Positions 16,760 to 25,022 of a stretch of DNA of 64,000 nucleotides are shown piece after piece. The stretch is taken from assembly GCF_030064675.1 (NCBI RefSeq), contig NZ_CP116413.1:7779501-7843500 (forward strand), given 5' to 3'. Positions within the stretch are counted from its first letter, which is position 1. Every line of letters starts with the position of its first letter. Source of the DNA: Crossiella sp. CA-258035. GTDB lineage: Bacteria; Actinomycetota; Actinomycetes; Mycobacteriales; Pseudonocardiaceae. The translations under genes were made by a program, and so were the position numbers. The notes beneath the pieces were generated by a model. It searched no databases. It was not told the DNA's origin and was given only the letters and a program-made list of their open reading frames with translations.

Positions 16760-17760
16760 CACATCCCCCACCGCAGTGCCGCGGTCCGCACCGGCGCGTC
16801 CCAAAGATCAACCAGTTCGTCATCGAGCTTGAGCAAGGTCAGGCTCATCCCCTGCATCTCCAGACTGGTCACATAGGACCCGACCAGTCGCCGTCGCACC
16901 GTGATACCGCGTTCGGACAGCAACTTCTCCGCGATTCCGTGCGCGAGGTAGAGCTCGATCTGCGGGGTGCCGCCCATCCCGTTGGTCAGCAGCAGCACCT
17001 CGTCGCCCTCGGCGAAGGGCAGGTCCTCGACCACCGCGTCCACCAGCCTGCGCACCAGCGCGTCGGCGGGCTCCACCGGCAGCCGGGCCCGGCCGGGCTC
17101 GCCGTGGATGCCGATGCCCAGCTCCATCTCGTCCTCGGCCAGGGTGAAGCTGGGCTGCCCGGCGTGCGGCACGGTGCACGCGCTCAGCGCCATGCCCAGG
17201 GTGCGGGTGCGCTCGACCACCTTGCGCGCCAGGTTCTCGCACGCGTCCAGGTCGTCCCCGCGCTGCGCGGCCGCACCGACGATCTTCTCCACCAGCACGG
17301 TGCCGGCCACGCCCCGGCGGCCCGCGGTGTAGAGGGAGTCCTTGACCGCCACGTCGTCGTCGACCACCACGGTCCGGACCTCGGTGCCCTCGACCGCGGC
17401 GAACTCGGCCGCGGTCTCGAAGTTGAGCACGTCCCCGGTGTAGTTCTTCACGATCAGCAGCACCCCGGCCCCGCCGTGCGCCGCCTCGATCGCGGCCTGC
17501 ACGCCGTCCGGGGTCGGCGAGGTGAACACCGGGCCGGGCACCGCGGCGTCGAGCATGCCGGGCCCGACGAACCCGCCGTGCAGCGGCTCGTGTCCTGATC
17601 CCCCGCCGGATATCAGCGCGACCTTTCCGTCGACCGGCGCGTCCACCCGGTGGACCACGGCCGGATCGGTGCGCACGGTGAGCAGGTCGGCATGGGCCAG
17701 TGCCATCCCGCGCAGCGCCTCGGACACCACGTCGGCCGGATCATTGATGATCTTCTTCAC
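16759..17760 (-). CDS. dhaK: dihydroxyacetone kinase substrate-binding subunit DhaK
   Basis: 333 residues. ISGGGSGHEPLHGGFVG (His57), KNYTGDVLNFE (Asp110) and the covalent-hemiaminal His219 in GIGIHGEPGRAR are all in place, so the enzyme should be active. It binds dihydroxyacetone covalently for phosphorylation to DHAP. GTG start preceded by GAGGAG. First gene of dhaKLM; the 142-bp spacer to the divergent siderophore-binding lipoprotein gene carries that gene's iron box. Confidence 0.94.
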   Translation of the reverse strand: MKKIINDPADVVSEALRGMALAHADLLTVRTDPAVVHRVDAPVDGKVALISGGGSGHEPLHGGFVGPGMLDAAVPGPVFTSPTPDGVQAAIEAAHGGAGVLLIVKNYTGDVLNFETAAEFAAVEGTEVRTVVVDDDVAVKDSLYTAGRRGVAGTVLVEKIVGAAAQRGDDLDACENLARKVVERTRTLGMALSACTVPHAGQPSFTLAEDEMELGIGIHGEPGRARLPVEPADALVRRLVDAVVEDLPFAEGDEVLLLTNGMGGTPQIELYLAHGIAEKLLSERGITVRRRLVGSYVTSLEMQGMSLTLLKLDDELVDLWDAPVRTAALRWGM

Positions 17761-17865
17761 GCCGGTCTCCTCGCGGTTGGGGGACTGATCGTCTTTACTA
17801 CACCGCCTTCGCCCCAGTGCCAAAGGGCACATCCGCGATGGGCCTGACGAGCGCTTTCCCGGAGT

Positions 17866-17884
17866 TATGGTGAGCCTAACCTCA
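17866..17884 (+). promoter_or_regulatory. iron box (IdeR/DmdR1 operator)
   Basis: TATGGTGAGCCTAACCTCA matches 14-15 of 19 positions of the DtxR/IdeR consensus TTAGGTTAGSCTAACCTAA, with the right half almost perfect. It sits 18 bp before the GTG of the siderophore-binding lipoprotein, so iron-loaded repressor would block expression. Confidence 0.75.
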
Positions 17885-17902
17885 GGAAAGTCAGGAGAAC
17901 CG

Positions 17903-18913
17903 GTGACAAACAGGACCAGGCGGCTGGCGGCGACGGCCATGGGCGGGCTGCTCGTCCTGCTCGCGGGCTGCGGCGGCGCGAAGCCGGCCGACGTGCCCGC
18001 GGTGGCCGCGGGCGGCGCGGACTTCGGCAAGGCGGGTGAGCAGTCCGCGCAGTTCGGCACCACCGCGGCGCCGGGGGTCTTCCCCAGGGTGGTCAAGCAC
18101 GGCATGGGCGAGACCACGCTGCCCAAGCGCCCGGAGCGGGTGCTCGTGCTGGACACCGGCGAGCTGGACAACGTGGTCGCCCTCGGCGTCAAGCCGGTTG
18201 GCGTCGCCTACACCGAGGGCAGCCCGGCCATGCCCGCCTACCTGGGCGATCGCGCCGGGACCCCGGAGAACGTGGGCACCGCCAACGCGCTGAAGCTGGA
18301 AGCGATCAAGAAGCTGCAACCGGACCTGATCCTGGGCTCCAAGCTCCGCGCCGAGGCCCAGTACAAGATCCTCTCCGACATCGCCCCCACCGTCTTCAGC
18401 CTCCGCCCGGGTTACACCTGGAAGGAGAACTTCCGCCTCAACGCCGCCGCCCTGGACCGCACGGCCGACGCGGAGAAGATGATCAAGGACTACGAGGCGC
18501 ACGCGCTGGCCGCGGGCAACCGGATCGAGGCCAGGCAGGGCAAGCGCCCCACGGTGTCCATGGTCCGGTTCATGCCCGGCCGGATCCGGCTGTACGCGAA
18601 CAAGTCGCTGATCGGCACCGTGCTCGCCGACGCCAAGCTGCCCCGCCCGCAGTCCCAGCAGGTCGACGACCTGGCGGTGGAGGTCAGCTCGGAGAACCTG
18701 GCCAAGGCCGACGGCGACGTGATCTTCATCGGCACCTACGGCGACCCGGCCAAGACCGCGCAGAAGGACGTGCTGGCCTCCCCGATCTGGCAGCAGCTCG
18801 GCGCGGTCAAGGCGGGCAGGTCCCACTCCGTCAACGACGAGACCTGGTACCTGGGCCTGGGCGTGCTCGCCGCGGACTCGGTCATCTCGGACCTGGAGCG
18901 CCTGCTCGGCTGA
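17903..18913 (+). CDS. iron-siderophore ABC transporter substrate-binding lipoprotein
   Basis: 336 residues. Lipobox LLAGC (Cys about 23) and a FepB/FhuD-type fold: HGMGETTLPKRPERVLVLDTGELDNVVALGVKPVGV, LKLEAIKKLQPDLILGS, WYLGLGVLAADSVISDLERLLG. It binds a ferric siderophore outside the membrane for an ABC importer. The GTG at 17903 has AGGAG upstream; the iron box lies just before. No permease or ATPase genes are adjacent, so it is an orphan receptor whose partners must be elsewhere. Confidence 0.9.
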   Translation: MTNRTRRLAATAMGGLLVLLAGCGGAKPADVPAVAAGGADFGKAGEQSAQFGTTAAPGVFPRVVKHGMGETTLPKRPERVLVLDTGELDNVVALGVKPVGVAYTEGSPAMPAYLGDRAGTPENVGTANALKLEAIKKLQPDLILGSKLRAEAQYKILSDIAPTVFSLRPGYTWKENFRLNAAALDRTADAEKMIKDYEAHALAAGNRIEARQGKRPTVSMVRFMPGRIRLYANKSLIGTVLADAKLPRPQSQQVDDLAVEVSSENLAKADGDVIFIGTYGDPAKTAQKDVLASPIWQQLGAVKAGRSHSVNDETWYLGLGVLAADSVISDLERLLG

Positions 18914-18919
18914 CCCGCG

Positions 18920-18942
18920 AGGGGCGGCCCAGCGCCGCCCCT
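18920..18942. terminator. hairpin between convergent genes
   Basis: Arms AGGGGCGGC (18920-18928) and GCCGCCCCT (18934-18942) around a 5-nt loop, 6 bp after the lipoprotein stop and before the convergent aldehyde dehydrogenase stop. Confidence 0.6.
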
Positions 18943-18964
18943 TGCCGGCGGCGTTCCGGCCGGC

Positions 18965-20449
18965 TCAGCGGCGGTGCACCAGTCGCAGGATGCGCAGCAG
19001 CCGCCGCACGGTCCGCGAGCCGCGCGCGAAGGACATCGGCTGCAACGGCGCCTTGAACTTCTGCCGCGTCACCGCCTGCGTCCTGGCGAACTCGCGCAGC
19101 CCGTCCGCGCCGTGGATCCGCCCGAACCCGGAGTCCCCGATCCCGCCGAAGGGCAGCGCGGGCACCGCGGCGAAGGAGACCACCGAGTTGACCGAGACCA
19201 TCCCGGCGCGCAGCCTGCGGGCCAGCTCCATCCCGCGCGAGCGGGAGAAGACCGTGCCGCCGAGCCCGTAGCGCACCGCGTTGGCCAGCCGGACCGCCTC
19301 GTCCACATCGGCCACCCGGTTGATGGTCAGGGTCGGCCCGAAGGTCTCCTCGGTGATGGCCAGCGAGTCCTCCGGCACGTCCAGCAGCACCACCGGTTCG
19401 ACGTAGGGCGCGCGCACCGACTCCTTGCCGCCGACCACCGCCATCGCGCCCTTGCTCAGCGCGTCCTCGATGTGCGACTGGATGATCGGCACCTGACCCG
19501 GCATGGTGATCGGCCCGAGGTCGGCGGTCGACTCGGCCCCTGGCTTGAGCCGCCCGGCGATCCTGGTGACCCGCTCGGTGAACTCCTGCGCCACCGAGTC
19601 GACCACGTACACCCGCTCCACACCGACACAGGTCTGCCCGGCGTTGGCCATCGCGCCCCACACCGCGGCCTGGGCCGCGGCCTCCAGGTCGGCGTCGGCG
19701 TCCACGATCAACGCGTCCTTGCCGCCGCACTCCACCAGCACCGGGGTCAGCGTCTCCGCGCAGGCGGCCATCACCCGCTTGCCGGTGGCGGTCGAGCCGG
19801 TGAACGCGAGCTTGTCCACCCCGGCCTTGCACAGCGCGGCCCCGGTCGCGCCGAACCCGGTGACCAGCGAGAACACCGGCCACTCCGGCACCACCTCGGC
19901 GAAGGTGTCCACCAGCCAGGCGCCGACCCCAGGGGTCAGCTCACTCGGCTTGAACACCACCGCGTTGCCGGCGGCCAGCGCGTAGGAGATGGAGCCCATC
20001 GGCGTGTGCGCCGGGTAGTTCCACGGCCCGATCACACCGATGACACCCAGCGGCAGGTACTCCACCGTGGCCGCCTGGTTGGACATCAGCAGACCGGCGG
20101 AGACCTTGCGCCGCTTGAGCACCTTCTCCGCGTTCTTGGCCGCCCACTGCAGGTGGTCGACCACGAGCACCAGTTCCAGCCGGGCGTCGTCCAGCGGCTT
20201 GCCGGTCTCCGCGCAGATCACGCCCGCCAGCTCGTCCAGCCGCTTGAGCAGCAGGTGCCGCCAGACGTCCAGCCGCTTCTTCCGCTCGGCGAACCCCAGC
20301 TCGCCCCACCACTGCTGAGCCTCGCGGGCCCGCTCCACCGCGGCGCGCACCTGCAACGCCGAGTGCACCGGGTACTCGCCGACCACCTCGGCGGTCCGAG
20401 GGTCCAGCGAGGTGAAGGACTCGGCCTGTTCGCGTACCGCCCCGGTCAT
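18965..20449 (-). CDS. aldehyde dehydrogenase, succinate-semialdehyde dehydrogenase-like
   Basis: 494 residues. Complete ALDH: GVIGPWNYPAHTPMGSISYALAAGNAVVFKPSE, GSTATGKRVM, catalytic Glu in LVECGGKDALIV, catalytic Cys in MANAGQTCVGVERVYV, and EETFGPTLTINRV. The C-terminal basic tail (SRTVRRLLRILRLVHRR) is unusual. NAD(P)+-dependent oxidation of an aldehyde to the acid; actinobacterial homologues are usually annotated succinate-semialdehyde dehydrogenase, but the substrate is unproven. The ATG at 20449 is the family start; the ORF upstream is a shadow. Confidence 0.88.
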   Translation of the reverse strand: MTGAVREQAESFTSLDPRTAEVVGEYPVHSALQVRAAVERAREAQQWWGELGFAERKKRLDVWRHLLLKRLDELAGVICAETGKPLDDARLELVLVVDHLQWAAKNAEKVLKRRKVSAGLLMSNQAATVEYLPLGVIGVIGPWNYPAHTPMGSISYALAAGNAVVFKPSELTPGVGAWLVDTFAEVVPEWPVFSLVTGFGATGAALCKAGVDKLAFTGSTATGKRVMAACAETLTPVLVECGGKDALIVDADADLEAAAQAAVWGAMANAGQTCVGVERVYVVDSVAQEFTERVTRIAGRLKPGAESTADLGPITMPGQVPIIQSHIEDALSKGAMAVVGGKESVRAPYVEPVVLLDVPEDSLAITEETFGPTLTINRVADVDEAVRLANAVRYGLGGTVFSRSRGMELARRLRAGMVSVNSVVSFAAVPALPFGGIGDSGFGRIHGADGLREFARTQAVTRQKFKAPLQPMSFARGSRTVRRLLRILRLVHRR

Positions 20450-20574
20450 CGGCGCCTCCGACAGCTCAACGTCGCACGGACCCTTGTTACCGCACAGTAG
20501 TCGTCCGTGTGGGCTGCTGTCAGCCCGCCCTCGGGGGCAGCCCCGGGCATGAACCGCCCGGATGACCCGCGGGG

Positions 20575-21579
20575 TCAGGTCTTGGGGAACTTGGCCTTGA
20601 GCGCCTTGACCACGCCGATGGCCTTGCCGCAGGCGTCGTAGCCTGGCGTGTTGGGCACGTCGGTGACCTCGACCGTGACCACCTCGGCCTTGGTGCCCTC
20701 GGTCGTCCGGTAGGGCCAGCTGATCTCGCACCGGGGGTGGCTGGTGTTGAAGAACTTCTTGTAGACGGTCAGGCTGTCATCCACCTTCACCTCCTCCGGC
20801 TTGAGCGACTTGATCTCCTTGGGGTTGGTCGCCACGCCCAGCTCGATCTTGAGCGCGAGCCCGTCACTGCGCCGCCAGCTGCACTGGTGCAGCCGCCACG
20901 GGAAGATCGACGGCACGTTGGTCAGCACCTCGGCCAGCGCGACCTGGTCCAGCACGGTGCAGGTGTCCACCTGGGCCAGCACCCCGGACTCGGGCGTCCG
21001 CTGCGGCGCGTTGCCCTTGATCCGGTTGATCACGGCCGCGCCCGCCTTGTTGCTCAGGTCGCAGCGGTTCTCCACCTCGGACCGCACCGAGACGCCGATC
21101 CCGAGCGAGTACGAGCCCTCCTGAACCAGGATCTTGTGGTCGCAGAAGCTCTGGTTCACGCTCTGATCCGCTTTGAGCCCGCCCACCTCCTTGGTCAGCC
21201 GCTTGCTCTCCAACAGCATGTTGATGCCCAGCTCGACCTTCACCGAGGCGGTCTTGCCGTCCTTGCGCAAGGTCACCGAGCACTCGTCGTACCCGGTCTG
21301 CACCGGCGACCCGGCCTCACCCAGCTCCGCCAGCGGCTCCGCGTCGATCACCCCACACGGATCCACCTTGCGCAGCCGCTCCGGCGCGAACGCGGGATCC
21401 ACCGGCCGCCCTTCGGGCACCCCGCCGTTGCTCCCGGACGGCTCGGCGGCCGGGATGGTCGACCGCGAGTGGTTCACCTTGGCCAGGTTGGCGTCGGTGC
21501 CACAGGAGGCCACTCCCGCCAGCAGGGCGAACGCGGCGAGCAGTGAGGGCAGAGGCTTCACGCGGAACACGAGGTGCAC
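20575..21579 (-). CDS. DUF3558-like lipoprotein, two modules
   Basis: About 334 residues. Lipobox VASC after a short hydrophobic segment (PLPSLLAAFALLAGVASC). Two related modules: VDPCGVIDAEPLAELGEAG...YDECSVTLRKDG and VDTCTVLDQVALAEVLTN...LHQCSWRRSDG, paralleling the lipoprotein at 14442-15359. Further Cys pairs suggest disulfides. The start is uncertain: GTG at 21579, 21570 or 21561, the last giving a classical MKPLPSLL signal. No clear Shine-Dalgarno. Function unknown; envelope location expected. Confidence 0.75.
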   Translation of the reverse strand: MHLVFRVKPLPSLLAAFALLAGVASCGTDANLAKVNHSRSTIPAAEPSGSNGGVPEGRPVDPAFAPERLRKVDPCGVIDAEPLAELGEAGSPVQTGYDECSVTLRKDGKTASVKVELGINMLLESKRLTKEVGGLKADQSVNQSFCDHKILVQEGSYSLGIGVSVRSEVENRCDLSNKAGAAVINRIKGNAPQRTPESGVLAQVDTCTVLDQVALAEVLTNVPSIFPWRLHQCSWRRSDGLALKIELGVATNPKEIKSLKPEEVKVDDSLTVYKKFFNTSHPRCEISWPYRTTEGTKAEVVTVEVTDVPNTPGYDACGKAIGVVKALKAKFPKT

Positions 21580-22295
21580 GGTAGCGAGCCCACGCCCACG
21601 CCGTGCGCCGAACCCGCCGATCCAGGCCGCGACATCCGCGGACCGCCGGGGTGCAGCGCCCGGGGACAGCCGGGTTGGAAGCCGCGGAACAACCGCGCGG
21701 ACGCCCCGAAACCGCCGCAGCCATCGCCACCACCGCGCCACCACCGGGTGCGCCGCGGATGCTCGCCGGTCTGCCTCGCGCGATGGCTCGCCGGGTTGCG
21801 CCGCGTGATGGCTGGTCGGCTTGCGCCGCGCGGTGCTTCGCCGGGTTGCGACGCCATGGGCACCGGAGCTGTCCCTGCCGACAGCCGGGGCCGTGCTCGA
21901 CGACCGATCGCCTCCTGGCCGCTCTGCTATCTGAGTCGCATCTGGTCCTCCTCCGCTCGCTGGGCTGGTCGCCGGGCCACGGGAACGACGCTGCCAGACC
22001 AGCCGAGGCCGGGAAAGCCAGCTCGGCGCCGCCTGTGGACAACTCGCCACTTGTGGATAACTCGGCGGATTCGCCAGCGGGCGGGGCGGGAGGGCCGCCG
22101 GGATGCGGTAGGCAGGTTCCATGCGACGACGAGCAACAACGCAGCTTGGTTACCGCAAGTCAACAGGCGCGTTAAAGCGCCAGGTGAACCGCCGTGTGCC
22201 GGATCACGGACGGTTTCGGGAACGATACAGAAGCCTGGAGCGATGTATTAGGTGAGCGGATCGACCGCTCAGGCAACGAACCGCGAAGGAGCAAG
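21580..22295. other. 716-bp gene-free region with DnaA boxes
   Basis: No credible coding sequence: the open frames here lack ribosome sites, domain patterns and actinomycete-like codon bias. It contains imperfect copies of a GCCGGGTTGCG / CTTGCGCCGCG element between about 21786 and 21850, and a pair of perfect DnaA boxes at 22034-22060. The right end is the leader of the 46-residue gene at 22296. Confidence 0.6.
22034..22060 (-). other. two direct-repeat DnaA boxes
   Basis: On the minus strand, TTGTCCACA (22034-22042, the Streptomyces-type DnaA box) and TTATCCACA (22052-22060, the E. coli R1-type box) lie in the same orientation, 18 bp start to start. Both are perfect 9-mers and the region is non-coding. 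They may titrate DnaA or mark a DnaA-regulated site; dnaA, dnaN and the rest of an origin are absent. Confidence 0.5.
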
Positions 22296-22436
22296 ATGAG
22301 CGACCGCAACACCAGGAACGCCGGGCCCCGCACTCGTCCGGTGCGCGCCAGGCTGGGCCGGGCGGTGCGGTGGGTGGACGCCTGGACGCTGGAGGCGTTC
22401 AACCCGGTCTACCCGCACCGCCGGACCAACCGTTGA
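22296..22436 (+). CDS. 46-residue basic small protein
   Basis: ATG preceded by a good Shine-Dalgarno (AAGGAGCAAG). The product is Arg-rich at the N-terminus (TRPVRARLGRAVRWVDAW) and ends PVYPHRRTNR; no signal peptide. It is too short for family assignment, but the ribosome site, GC-rich third codon positions and independent leader support expression. It converges on the small membrane protein gene with 8 bp between stops. Confidence 0.55.
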   Translation: MSDRNTRNAGPRTRPVRARLGRAVRWVDAWTLEAFNPVYPHRRTNR

Positions 22437-22444
22437 GCTAGCGG

Positions 22445-22741
22445 CTAGTGCCCGCCGGCGCCAGTGGCGTCGTCGGCGGCTTCCGCCTCCGCCGGCATCC
22501 GCAGCGGGCGCGCGACGGTCCAGATGACGAAGAACGCGGTGACCGCGAGCATCGCGACGCCGGTCCACAGGTTGATGTTGATCCCGCCGGTCTTGAACAG
22601 GTCGGTCTCGGTGGTGTCGAACAGGCCCACGAAGGTGAGGACCACCCCGTAGATCCCGAACAACAGCGCGATGATCAGGCGCAGGTCGAACAGGCTCGCC
22701 ATCCCACTGGACGGCTTCGCCCCGGTCGCTTGTTCAGCCAT
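22445..22741 (-). CDS. small two-helix membrane protein, symporter partner
   Basis: 98 residues with two predicted transmembrane segments (LRLIIALLFGIYGVVLTFVGLF and LWTGVAMLAVTAFFVIWTVA) and a hydrophilic, acidic C-terminus (AEAEAADDATGAGGH). Its start is 10 bp after the sodium:solute symporter stop, and small proteins of this kind commonly accompany SSS transporters in actinobacteria, so an accessory-subunit role is inferred. Confidence 0.75.
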   Translation of the reverse strand: MAEQATGAKPSSGMASLFDLRLIIALLFGIYGVVLTFVGLFDTTETDLFKTGGININLWTGVAMLAVTAFFVIWTVARPLRMPAEAEAADDATGAGGH

Positions 22742-22751
22742 GGTCCCTCCC

Positions 22752-24455
22752 TCAGCCGACGAAGATGTTGAGCAGGATGGTCAGCACCAGCACGCCGCCG
22801 CCCAGCAGCGCGGGCGAGCGGTACCAGCCGGCGTCGTCGCCGGTCTTGGAGTGGGTGCGGGTCTCCTTCGGGGTCAGGCTGTAGACCAGGCCGACCAGCT
22901 CGGAGTCCGGCTTGGGCTTGGTCGCCAGCGAGACCGCGACGCTGACCAGGATGTCCACCACGAACGCCGCGCCGGCGCCGATGAAGCTCGCGCCCTGGCC
23001 GGGCAGGTCCAGCACCTGGATGCCCAGCTTCGGCTCGGACAGCAGCCACACGGTGACCGCGGCCAGGGTGCCCGCGACCAGGCCGGTCCAGCCCGCGGTC
23101 GGGGTCATCCGCTTCCAGAACATGCCCAGGATGAACGTGGCGAACAGCGGCGCGTTGAAGAAGGAGAACAGCGCCTGGATGTAGTCCATGATGTTGGACC
23201 CGCCCAGGTTCGCCGCGATGAACGCGGTGCCGATCGCGATCACGCACGCGCCGACGGTGGCCAGCCTGCCGATCCGCAGGTAGTACTCGTCCGGCCGGTC
23301 CTTGCGGATGTAGTCCTGCCACAGGTCGTAGGTGAAGACCGTGTTGAACGAGCTGACGTTGGCCGCCACACCGGCCATGAACGAGGCCAGCAGACCGGCG
23401 ATGGCCACGCCGAGCACACCGTTGGGCAGCAGGTCGCGCATCAGGTACAGCAGGACCTGGTTGTACTCCGCGCCGGAGCTGTGGTCACCGGCCTTGATCG
23501 CGGCGATGTCCGGCACCAGGACCGCGCCGATGATGCCGGGGATGATGATGATCGCCGGGATCAGCGCCTTGGGGTAGGCGCCGATGATCGGGGTGCGCCG
23601 GGCGGCCGACATGCTCTTGGCCGACATCGCGCGCTGGACCTCGGCGAAGTTCGTGGTCCAGTAGCCGAAGGACAGCACGAAGCCGAGGCCGAAGACCAGG
23701 CCGATGACGCTGAGCGTGCCGTCGGCGATGCCGGTCAGGTTGCTGGCCGGCCAGGTGGACAGGTTCTGCGCGCCGCCGGTGCTGGCGGTGACCTTGGCGA
23801 CCAGGCCCTCCCAGCCGCCGATCTTGTGCAGCGCGATGATCGTGATCGGCGCCAGCGCGGCCACGATGACGAAGAACTGCAGCACCTCGTTGTAGATGGC
23901 CGCGGACAGCCCGCCCATCGTGGTGTAGGCGAGCACGACCACCGCGGCGATCACGATGGACAGCCAGATCGGCCAGCCGAGCAGCACGTTGATGATCACC
24001 GAGAGGGCGAACAGGTTGATGCCGGCGATGAGCACCTGCGCCACCGCGAAGCTCAGCGCGTTGACCAGGTGCGCGGGGCGGCCGAACCGCCGACGCATGA
24101 ACTCGGGAACGCTGCGGACCTTGGATCCGTAGTAGAACGGCATCATGACCAGGCCGAGGAAGACCATGGCCGGGATGGCGCCGATCCAGTAGTAGTGCAC
24201 GGTGGCCAGGCCGTACTGGGCGCCGTTGGCCGTCATGCCCATCAGCTCGAGGGCGCCGAGGTTGGCCGAGATGAAGGCCAGCCCGGTCACCCACGCCGGC
24301 AGCGAACGGCCGGAGAGCAGGAAGTCGAGACTGGTGGACACCGAGCGTCGGGCCATGTAGCCGATGCCCAGCACCAGTACGAAGTACACCGCGAGCAACG
24401 CGTAGTCGAGCAGGCTTGCGTCTAGACGCAGGCTCGAAGCGGCGAGCGCTTCCAC
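22752..24455 (-). CDS. sodium:solute symporter (SSS family, SGLT-like)
   Basis: 567 residues with about 14 hydrophobic helices. SSS hallmarks: YYWIGAIPAMVFLG, MPFYYGSKVRSVPEFMRRRFGRPAHLVNALSF, AYTTMGGLSAAIYNEVLQFFVIV and GYWTTNFAEVQRAMSAKSMSAARRTPII. These lie closest to the sugar-type (SGLT) branch, so Na+-coupled sugar uptake is likely. It heads an operon with the 98-residue membrane protein. A LacI-type operator at 24569-24582, 114 bp upstream of the start, supports sugar control. Confidence 0.88.
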   Translation of the reverse strand: MEALAASSLRLDASLLDYALLAVYFVLVLGIGYMARRSVSTSLDFLLSGRSLPAWVTGLAFISANLGALELMGMTANGAQYGLATVHYYWIGAIPAMVFLGLVMMPFYYGSKVRSVPEFMRRRFGRPAHLVNALSFAVAQVLIAGINLFALSVIINVLLGWPIWLSIVIAAVVVLAYTTMGGLSAAIYNEVLQFFVIVAALAPITIIALHKIGGWEGLVAKVTASTGGAQNLSTWPASNLTGIADGTLSVIGLVFGLGFVLSFGYWTTNFAEVQRAMSAKSMSAARRTPIIGAYPKALIPAIIIIPGIIGAVLVPDIAAIKAGDHSSGAEYNQVLLYLMRDLLPNGVLGVAIAGLLASFMAGVAANVSSFNTVFTYDLWQDYIRKDRPDEYYLRIGRLATVGACVIAIGTAFIAANLGGSNIMDYIQALFSFFNAPLFATFILGMFWKRMTPTAGWTGLVAGTLAAVTVWLLSEPKLGIQVLDLPGQGASFIGAGAAFVVDILVSVAVSLATKPKPDSELVGLVYSLTPKETRTHSKTGDDAGWYRSPALLGGGVLVLTILLNIFVG

Positions 24456-24568
24456 CCGGGCTCCACCTCCAAGGTCAGCACGGTCGTCGTCCGACGTGAC
24501 GGCGGTACCGTAATGCCTTCATCACAGGTCAGCTACACAGAGGTCAGGGGCCTCTCCATCGATGCAGG

Positions 24569-24582
24569 TGAGAGCGCTTTCA
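24569..24582. promoter_or_regulatory. LacI-family-type operator
   Basis: TGAGAGCGCTTTCA is a near-perfect 14-bp LacI-family palindrome (consensus TGAAAGCGCTTTCA; one difference). It lies between the divergent symporter (start 24455) and zinc-ribbon gene (start 24643) and could control either; the sugar-type symporter is the more natural target. Confidence 0.6.
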
Positions 24583-24642
24583 AATATCTGGCCTGTGGAT
24601 GTCTCCACCACCTCGGGGGCAAAGCTGCGTACTCTCGCATAT

Positions 24643-25005
24643 GTGATTTGTCCGAAGTGCCAGAACGTGATGCAGACCGTGGACCGCGGCGGGGTGCACA
24701 TCGAGCAGTGCCAGGGCTGTCGGGGGATCTTCCTCGACCGCGGCGAGCTCGAGCAGGTGGCCGGCGCCGAACGCAACTACTACGCGGCCGCGCCGCCGCC
24801 CCCGCCGCCGATGGCGCCGGGGTACCGGCACGACTCGCCGCCCCCCTACGGTGGCCACCGCAGCCACGGTGGCCACGGCCACCGGGACTCCCCGCCGCCC
24901 TATGGCGGGCACCGGCCGGGCCACCGCGACTCGCCGCCCCCCTACGGCGGCCACGGCTACGGCCACAAGCGGAAGAAGAGCTTCCTGGAAGGGCTGTTCG
25001 ACTGA
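24643..25005 (+). CDS. TFIIB-type zinc-ribbon protein with PPPYGGH repeats
   Basis: 120 residues. ICPKCQNVM (Cys3, Cys6) and EQCQGCRGIFLDRGELEQV (Cys23, Cys26) form the zf-TFIIB ribbon found in small bacterial proteins of unknown function. After an Ala/Pro spacer comes a His/Pro/Gly/Tyr-rich tail with repeated DSPPPYGGHR units (about 65-105) and a basic end (KRKKSFLEGLFD). The GTG at 24643 is chosen because the ribbon normally begins at the start; the frame is open to 24562. The downstream P-loop gene follows after 17 bp. Confidence 0.75.
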   Translation: MICPKCQNVMQTVDRGGVHIEQCQGCRGIFLDRGELEQVAGAERNYYAAAPPPPPPMAPGYRHDSPPPYGGHRSHGGHGHRDSPPPYGGHRPGHRDSPPPYGGHGYGHKRKKSFLEGLFD

Positions 25006-25022
25006 TTCCCGGCCCGAACCCC

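Noticed and set aside
21574-22251. Plus-strand 225-codon frame in the gene-free region
   Set aside because: Erratic codon use, no ribosome site, Arg/Pro-rich random composition and overlap with the lipoprotein start.
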